Assembly: GCF_015708085.1 (NCBI RefSeq)
Contig: NZ_JADNYM010000006.1
Location: 1-64,000, forward strand
DNA length: 64,000 nucleotides
Direction of reading: 5' to 3'
Origin: Arthrobacter terrae
Lineage (GTDB): Bacteria > Actinomycetota > Actinomycetes > Actinomycetales > Micrococcaceae
Shown: in pieces, positions 59,596 to 64,000 of the stretch
How positions within the stretch are numbered: the stretch's first letter is position 1
How the letters are laid out: every line of letters begins with the position of its first letter
Notes under the pieces: generated by a model
The model's input: the letters and a program-made list of their open reading frames with translations, nothing else
What the model was told of the DNA's origin: nothing
The model's database searches: none
Program-made: the position numbers and the translations under genes

Positions 59596-60702
59596 TTAGT
59601 CGGTGGTCGGTGCACCGGCAAGCATGACGTCCAAGGGGACTTCGCGGCCGGTGACTTTCTGCACGTCGTCGCTGAGCCAGCGCTTGTTTTTAGGTCCGGA
59701 ACCGAAGCTTTCAAAGACCCCGTCCACGGCGTAGAGCTTCGCTTCCAGTTTCCGGGCGCGGGTGACCATGAGCAGACCGGCGCCGCGGGCGGACGGCTGG
59801 GCGAACACCGCATGCAATGCCCCGGCGCCGAAGCGCAGGGCGCGGAGGTCGACTTCGGCGATTTCTTTGCCGTCGGTGAGCCGGACCTTCTTGCCTTCTT
59901 TGAGCTTGAACGGGGAAGACACCGACGCGGAAAACTCACGGGAATCGGAGTTCATCGGCACGATCCGGCACGCCTGACCGTCGATCACATGCATTTCCAG
60001 CAAACCCGGGTCGATGGTGCGCAGACCGTTCGCCTTCGCGGAGAAACCTTCGAGCATGGAATACACGTAGCAGTCATTGGAGATACCGCCCCACGCCGCC
60101 TGTTCCATGATCTTGCGTTCCATGTCCTCCATTGCTTTGACCGCGACCTCATATTTGAGGGCGGTCGGCCGCGTACCGGCCTGGGCCAGTGCAATCAGCG
60201 ACCGCATTGTGAACGCGACGGACGGGCCTTTGACGTTGAACGCCTCAGCCCAGTCATCAAAGCTTGTTTCCGTCAGTGTGTCCGGCAGCCAGTAGCGGTA
60301 GCTCAGCGCCTCGGTCAGGATCGGAAGTTTCAGCGACACGGGCAGTCCCCTGCTGATGCGCAGGCGACGTCCCAGTGCTTTGAAATCGGTGGAGGGCATG
60401 TTGTCGGCCATGACGAGCACCTTGGCCCAGGTCTTGGCGTCAGGGACGACCGTGGAGGCCAGCGGTTCAATGAGGGCTTTCTCGAGCACGTCCGGGGTCA
60501 GCGGGACGGCGGGTGCGTTGAGGGCGTGATACTGGAGGCCTTTGCCTCGGGAGTAAATCATCCCGGTCGGTGCGATGCCCAGACCGGGGAACAGTGAACG
60601 ATCACCGGGCACGTTGGCGAAGGCCGCTGCGGCTCGCGCTTCGGCACGGTAAGCGACGAGGATGTCTTTAGGGGAAGCGGGGGCTATCGCAATGGCTGTC
60701 AT
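59596..60702 (-). CDS. Unknown protein upstream of the VWA operon
   Basis: The 368-residue protein is soluble. It has a helical N-terminus (MTAIAIAPASPKDILVAYRAEARAAAAF) and a C-terminal beta-rich region with ADGRPLDG-like loops. I recognise no family. The ATG at 60702 is exactly 7 bp after CACACAT (motif B), and there is no ribosome-binding site. A terminator separates it from the VWA gene downstream, which has its own motif B copy. Confidence 0.62.
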   Translation of the reverse strand: MTAIAIAPASPKDILVAYRAEARAAAAFANVPGDRSLFPGLGIAPTGMIYSRGKGLQYHALNAPAVPLTPDVLEKALIEPLASTVVPDAKTWAKVLVMADNMPSTDFKALGRRLRISRGLPVSLKLPILTEALSYRYWLPDTLTETSFDDWAEAFNVKGPSVAFTMRSLIALAQAGTRPTALKYEVAVKAMEDMERKIMEQAAWGGISNDCYVYSMLEGFSAKANGLRTIDPGLLEMHVIDGQACRIVPMNSDSREFSASVSSPFKLKEGKKVRLTDGKEIAEVDLRALRFGAGALHAVFAQPSARGAGLLMVTRARKLEAKLYAVDGVFESFGSGPKNKRWLSDDVQKVTGREVPLDVMLAGAPTTD

Positions 60703-60709
60703 GTCTCTT

Positions 60710-60739
60710 ATGTGTGCGGCGCCGGCCGCCCCGCTCACC
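60710..60739 (-). promoter_or_regulatory. Motif B promoter of the 368-residue protein
   Basis: GGTGAG (60739-60734), 17 bp, CACACAT (60716-60710), 7 bp, ATG. This is a full consensus copy. Confidence 0.7.
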
Positions 60740-61242
60740 GGACAAAAGGCCTTGCTGCGGTGCGTCCGGCGCCAATTCCCGCCCTACCGGCCGTTCCCAC
60801 CAAACGACCGTCACCCTACCACTTGGTCGAGTGGGAAAATCCCCGGAACGGCGGGGAATATAGGGCCCCTACTACTACTACTCTACTTAAACGACCTTAA
60901 GAGATATATATATATAGGGGCCCCCTTGCTCTCTACCCTTCAGCCCCTCCCTCTTATAAGAGAGTACTTTTCTCTCCATATATATGTCCCTCCCCAGGTA
61001 GGTTTGGTCGAGTGAGGGTCCGGCACCGGGCAAAATCCGCGCCAGCACTGGGATGCAGGCCTGTCCGGTGTTACGAGTGGCGGTAGGTTGGGCCATGTTT
61101 GGGGTGTTTTTGCGGTGGAGTGGGTTCACGGATAGAACCAGTGAGAGACCGCGGATTTGAAGCCACGTGATAACCTGAGGAACGATACCGACCCCTAGAG
61201 ACGAGGGTTATCACGTGAGGTCCTGACCAGGACCCGTGACAC
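60740..61242. other. AT-rich, repeat-filled intergenic region; candidate replication or transfer origin
   Basis: This 500-bp stretch has no gene and is far more AT-rich than the rest, with runs of TA repeats near 60905-60917 and 60979-60986. It holds GGGCCCCTA / TAGGGGCCC arms flanking an ACTACTACT run, a perfect 12-bp palindrome CTCTTATAAGAG (near 60951), a direct repeat TTGGTCGAGTG (near 60823 and 61004), and the long inverted repeat at 61164-61217. It lies between divergent motif B genes. An origin of replication, an oriT or a centromere-like site are all possible. Confidence 0.5.
61164..61217. repeat. 12-bp inverted repeat with E-box-like ends
   Basis: CACGTGATAACC (61164-61175) and GGTTATCACGTG (61206-61217) are perfect inverse copies about 30 bp apart, upstream of the helicase promoter. 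Confidence 0.8.
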
Positions 61243-61272
61243 GGTGAGGGCTAGCATCGGCGCCGCACACAT
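61243..61272 (+). promoter_or_regulatory. Motif B promoter of the helicase gene
   Basis: GGTGAG (61243-61248), 17 bp, CACACAT (61266-61272), 7 bp, ATG at 61280. This is a full consensus copy. Confidence 0.7.
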
Positions 61273-61279
61273 AAAGGCC

Positions 61280-62572
61280 ATGACTTCCCTTGGAATTGAC
61301 CTCGCAGACCTCGGCTTCGCGCCAATCATCGACGTACCCGAGCAGGCACTGGCCGAACCCGTCAACGACGGACGTACCCTCATCGTCGGGTCCACCCTCG
61401 CCAAAGCGCTGTACAGCGTGTGGTCAGGTGCTCCCATCACGATCGTTGACTCCCCTCCCGGGGCCGGAAAGACCACCTTGGTCGCCCAGGCCGTCGCTTA
61501 CCTGCGGGAACGGTCCAACCTGAAAATCATCGTCGCGTGCGCCACCCGCCGCGCCGCGTATGACATTGCGGAACGGATTGCTGCAGAGCTCGGTCCGGAC
61601 AAAGACGGCAACCCGCAGGTTGCCTTGTCGGTCTCCAACATGGAACCGCCCATCGGCGTCTCCCGAGGCGGTGCCTCCGCCGGGGGCAAAAACATTCCGG
61701 TTGTGCGCACCATCGCATCCTGCAAAACGTCCAACCGTCCGACCTGTGATCTGATGATCATTGACGAGGCCTACCAGGCGACATTCGCTGACGTGTCCAA
61801 CGCCTCCGACGAAGCCCAGCAGCTTCTCATGGTGGGTGATCCCGGCCAGATCGGACCGGTCGTGACAGCCGACGTGTCCGCGTTCCGTGGGCGCGAAACG
61901 GCTCCCCAGATGCGCGCCCCGGAAGTGTTCGCCAGGATGGTGAACGCTGAAATCCATTCCCTGGACACCACGTACCGGCTCGGCCAGGAAACCGTTGACG
62001 CTATCGCGCCACTGTACGATTTTCCGTTCTCATCCTCCCGCCCGGACCGGTACCTGACCGACGCGGACGGTGAGCGGGTCTCCGAAATCGTGCCGCTGCT
62101 GCTGGACCCGTCCCCGACGTTTGACCACCTGCCGACGCTGGTCCGGGTTGCTGAATACGCGGCTGGTCTCATCGGGGTTGAGCTGGTCGAATTTGACGAC
62201 GATGATCAGCCGTTCAACCGTGCGCTGGTCGCATCCGACATCGCCGTTGTGGTCGCCCACAATGCCCAGGCATCCGGCATCACCGCGATCCTGCGGACGC
62301 TGAAAGCGGACGGCATCCATGTCGGCACGGCCGATAAGATGCAGGGCGGCCAGTGGCACGCGGTGGTCGCCATGGACCCGTTCATCGGTTACACCTCCGC
62401 CGGTTCCCATCAGCTCTCCCCCGGCCGCCTGTGCGTTATGGCTTCCAGGCATCAAACCCACTTGTCATGGGCCCATGATGGCGACTGGGAGACAGCCCTG
62501 ATGGACCCGGACATCGACCAGAACGAAGCGCGGCTCGGCCGTCGCGTCCGCATCGCGCTGACCGCCGAATAG
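61280..62572 (+). CDS. SF1-type DNA helicase
   Basis: The 430-residue protein has Walker A SPPGAGKTT (58-66), Walker B MIIDEAYQ (159-166), motif III-like GDPGQIGPV, and late motifs TADKMQGGQWHAVVAMD and PGRLCVMASRHQTHLSW, as in SF1 (UvrD/RecD/Pif1-like) helicases. It is short for a UvrD, more like plasmid or phage helicases. The ATG at 61280 fits the 7-bp rule after CACACAT. It stands next to the AT-rich repeat region, so replication or transfer initiation is plausible. Confidence 0.8.
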   Translation: MTSLGIDLADLGFAPIIDVPEQALAEPVNDGRTLIVGSTLAKALYSVWSGAPITIVDSPPGAGKTTLVAQAVAYLRERSNLKIIVACATRRAAYDIAERIAAELGPDKDGNPQVALSVSNMEPPIGVSRGGASAGGKNIPVVRTIASCKTSNRPTCDLMIIDEAYQATFADVSNASDEAQQLLMVGDPGQIGPVVTADVSAFRGRETAPQMRAPEVFARMVNAEIHSLDTTYRLGQETVDAIAPLYDFPFSSSRPDRYLTDADGERVSEIVPLLLDPSPTFDHLPTLVRVAEYAAGLIGVELVEFDDDDQPFNRALVASDIAVVVAHNAQASGITAILRTLKADGIHVGTADKMQGGQWHAVVAMDPFIGYTSAGSHQLSPGRLCVMASRHQTHLSWAHDGDWETALMDPDIDQNEARLGRRVRIALTAE

Positions 62573-62606
62573 CGGGTCAGTACGGCTGGTCCCTGTCTGC
62601 ACCAGC

Positions 62607-62636
62607 GGGCAGGGACCAAGCCGTCTCCGCACACAT
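62607..62636 (+). promoter_or_regulatory. Motif B-like promoter of the 62-residue gene
   Basis: GGGCAG (62607-62612), 17 bp, CACACAT (62630-62636), 7 bp, ATG at 62644. The -35-like box is diverged; the rest is consensus. Confidence 0.55.
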
Positions 62637-62643
62637 AGGGTTC

Positions 62644-62832
62644 ATGACAACGACGAAGCATCTGTGGGACCACGAGCACCCGCACTATTGCGAGCACGGC
62701 AACTTTTACTCCCGTGGTTTGGCTACCGGGTATGAGTCCTGGGCTGAATTTTCCCGTCCGGTCACGTATGACCGGAGCGGCCCGCAACTCATCCAGGACG
62801 GACGTTGCTCTATGACGGGGATCCGGATATGA
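62644..62832 (+). CDS. Small His/Cys-containing protein
   Basis: The 62-residue protein starts with MTTTKHLWDHEHPHYCEHGNF, in which several His and one Cys could bind zinc. It is unrecognised. The ATG follows CACACAT by 7 bp and has no ribosome-binding site. Its stop overlaps the ATG of the next gene (ATGA). Confidence 0.6.
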   Translation: MTTTKHLWDHEHPHYCEHGNFYSRGLATGYESWAEFSRPVTYDRSGPQLIQDGRCSMTGIRI

Positions 62833-63059
62833 ACTGTCTGTTCCGCTGGGATTGGCGGGCTATGCACCTTGAATTTCCGGAGGACTACCCTAACGGGCAG
62901 GAGCTGTACTACCTCGACCTGTTTTTCATGATGCAGGGCAAACCGTATAACCAGTCTGTCCGGGTTACCGTCACCCCGGCGGACGAGCCGGCCATCCGGG
63001 AATGGCTGGCAGAGCGGGCCAAAACCATGCGCGCCATGTGGGAGCCTTTTCTGGCCTGA
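62829..63059 (+). CDS. Small soluble protein coupled to the previous gene
   Basis: The 76-residue protein has an N-terminal beta-rich part (LFRWDWRAMHLEFPEDYPNG) and a C-terminal helix (EPAIREWLAERAKTMRAMWEPF). It is unrecognised. The ATG at 62829 overlaps the upstream stop; a terminator follows 15 bp after the stop. Confidence 0.6.
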   Translation: MNCLFRWDWRAMHLEFPEDYPNGQELYYLDLFFMMQGKPYNQSVRVTVTPADEPAIREWLAERAKTMRAMWEPFLA

Positions 63060-63073
63060 CCTGCCCGTACAAA

Positions 63074-63112
63074 CCCGAAAGCCCCTCCGCCAGAAACGGA
63101 GGGGCTTTCGGG
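63074..63112 (+). terminator. Strong bidirectional terminator
   Basis: CCCGAAAGCCCCTCCG / CGGAGGGGCTTTCGGG form a 16-bp perfect stem between convergent genes. Confidence 0.9.
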
Positions 63113-63144
63113 TCCGGGGACGTTTAGGCAGTCCAGGTATCTGC

Positions 63145-63603
63145 TTACTGGCCGTGCGCGTCGAAGCGCTGCCCTTCAGACTTGGGTCCCATCAAAGTCA
63201 AGACCAGAAGGACGAGGGAGCCGATAAACGGGACCAGACCTATCAGCACCATCCAGCCACTGACGTTCACGTCGTGGAGCCTCCGGACCAACAGCGCCAA
63301 GGATGGCACGATGACCGCCAGGAACCAGATTCCGGCCAGCACCACGGCAACAACAGTAATTGGTCCGGGGCTGCTGTTCGTACCGGAGCTGGCGCCGGCA
63401 GAAATGATGAGGTTCAGCACGATCGACACCACTGCGGAGACGAGTGTCCACCACCAGTATTCACTCCGGCTGGCCCGGCCGGTGAACGTCGCATATTTCT
63501 TGAAAAACCTGGACACTGCTTCCGGCAGTGTGGCGCCGTAGAGCGGTGCCGAAAGCGGCGCTGTGCCGGCCGTGTGAACCGGCTGGTGTGGTGTGTACGT
63601 CAT
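63145..63603 (-). CDS. DUF805 membrane protein
   Basis: The 152-residue protein has the DUF805 features: an N-terminal segment FKKYATFTGRASRSEYWWW, several hydrophobic helices, and VRRLHDVNVSGWMVLIGLVPFIGSL. It is a small polytopic membrane protein of unknown role. ATG at 63603 with AAGGAG upstream. Confidence 0.85.
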   Translation of the reverse strand: MTYTPHQPVHTAGTAPLSAPLYGATLPEAVSRFFKKYATFTGRASRSEYWWWTLVSAVVSIVLNLIISAGASSGTNSSPGPITVVAVVLAGIWFLAVIVPSLALLVRRLHDVNVSGWMVLIGLVPFIGSLVLLVLTLMGPKSEGQRFDAHGQ

Positions 63604-63759
63604 GTGGATCTCCTTCTGTAGGTGACGCAGGGTTGGTTCAGCTGCCGCCGGCCGTCGTCAGTGGGGCCAAGCAATCAGCGCAGGTCGTCGATATCGTACA
63701 GGCGCTGGTTGCTGAACGCACTAGGTGGTCACGGACGTTTACGCAGGTCAGGGCATAGA

Positions 63760-63789
63760 AAAGGGCGGCACCAGACGGTGCCGCCCTTT
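63760..63789 (-). terminator. Terminator after the 52-residue gene
   Basis: AAAGGGCGGCACC / GGTGCCGCCCTTT is a perfect 13-bp stem with a 4-base loop, 12 bp past the stop at 63802. Confidence 0.85.
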
Positions 63790-63801
63790 GGGGATCAGGG
63801 T

Positions 63802-63960
63802 CTATTTGAGGAGGCGGACCATGACGCCCGGCTGGAGGAGGAAAACGGTCGGCAGGGCCATGATGGCCAGCAGGGACAACCCGTTGAACGTCGGCTGAGC
63901 GATACCAATGACGAAGGCGGCGGCGAGGATGCTGATCTGGAGTGCTTTACGTGTTCTCAT
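63802..63960 (-). CDS. 52-residue membrane protein under motif B
   Basis: MRTRKALQ is followed by two hydrophobic segments (ISILAAAFVIGIAQ and LSLLAIMALPTVFLLQPG). The ATG at 63960 lies exactly 7 bp after CACACAT with a full GGTGAC box 17 bp further up. Function unknown. Confidence 0.62.
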   Translation of the reverse strand: MRTRKALQISILAAAFVIGIAQPTFNGLSLLAIMALPTVFLLQPGVMVRLLK

Positions 63961-63967
63961 GCCTTTC

Positions 63968-63997
63968 ATGTGTGCGGCGTTCGGTGACCTCGTCACC
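63968..63997 (-). promoter_or_regulatory. Motif B promoter of the 52-residue gene
   Basis: GGTGAC (63997-63992), 17 bp, CACACAT (63974-63968), 7 bp, ATG. This is a full consensus copy. Confidence 0.7.
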
Positions 63998-64000
63998 GGT

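Noticed and set aside
58376-59599. 407-residue plus-strand frame opposite the VWA gene
   Set aside because: Shadow of a protein with intact HECSH and DTSGS motifs.
59497-60597. 366-residue plus-strand frame opposite the 368-residue gene
   Set aside because: Overlaps a gene with a motif B start and terminator; no motifs of its own.

Overview
The window looks like a piece of a large accessory replicon, a plasmid or integrated conjugative element, of a high-GC Gram-positive actinobacterium, probably Arthrobacter-like. The evidence is uniformly high GC, frequent GTG and TTG starts, several apparently leaderless genes, a DUF4193 protein, a monoderm-style type IV pilus set without a secretin, an FtsK/TraB-type DNA translocase, a serine recombinase, toxin-antitoxin-like pairs and a complete type I restriction system. 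I saw no rRNA, tRNA or core-metabolism genes. The host assignment is inference.

Layout. 0.5-1.8 kb: a frameshifted Zn-ribbon/winged-helix gene and a DUF4193 gene. 1.8-3.6 kb (minus strand): a TasA/CalY-like secreted protein, its SipW-type signal peptidase and a third secreted protein. 4.0-7.1 kb: an FtsK-like translocase followed by a Vsr-like endonuclease with zinc-finger repeats that carries a second copy of the translocase's C-terminal tail. 7.2-34.6 kb: a large type IV pilus island with pilMNO, pilC, pilA, pilB, pilT and pilD, several unusual prepilins (a 1145-residue fibronectin-like one, one with SLH domains, one with an RCC1 propeller), secreted accessory proteins, two proteins with repeated helix-turn-helix segments and a sigma-factor-like protein. 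34.7-49.5 kb: nucleotide kinase, two further pilin-like adhesins, a MoxR-type AAA ATPase, RES/Xre toxin-antitoxin, NERD protein, resolvase, Xre-ImmA-PIN operon and a GIY-YIG protein. 49.7-56.1 kb: a ParD-like antitoxin and hsdM-hsdS-hsdR. 56.4-64 kb: an RNase HI-like protein, a metallopeptidase/VWA protein likely to partner the MoxR ATPase, unknown proteins, an AT-rich repeat-filled intergenic region (candidate origin or transfer origin), an SF1 helicase and small membrane proteins.

The most striking feature is two families of short repeated sequences placed upstream of genes and always in the same orientation relative to the gene. Motif A has the core TCTACGCATGTT (11 copies), often followed by GGTAGA to give an imperfect 22-bp dyad. 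It sits 25-110 bp upstream of the translocase, pilA, pilC, pilM, pilB, two tiny membrane proteins, the sigma-like gene, the NERD gene and hsdM. Motif B has the layout GGTGA(G/C), 17 bp, (C/T)ACACAT, usually followed by exactly 7 bp and an ATG. It is found at the MoxR, VWA, helicase and several unknown genes and reads as a class of leaderless promoter. Together they suggest two element-wide regulons: A for pilus, transfer and defence, and B for the AAA/VWA/helicase maintenance genes.

Nothing could be searched or computed here. Family names come from motifs read by eye, and starts were chosen from ribosome-binding sites, overlaps or the 7-bp rule.
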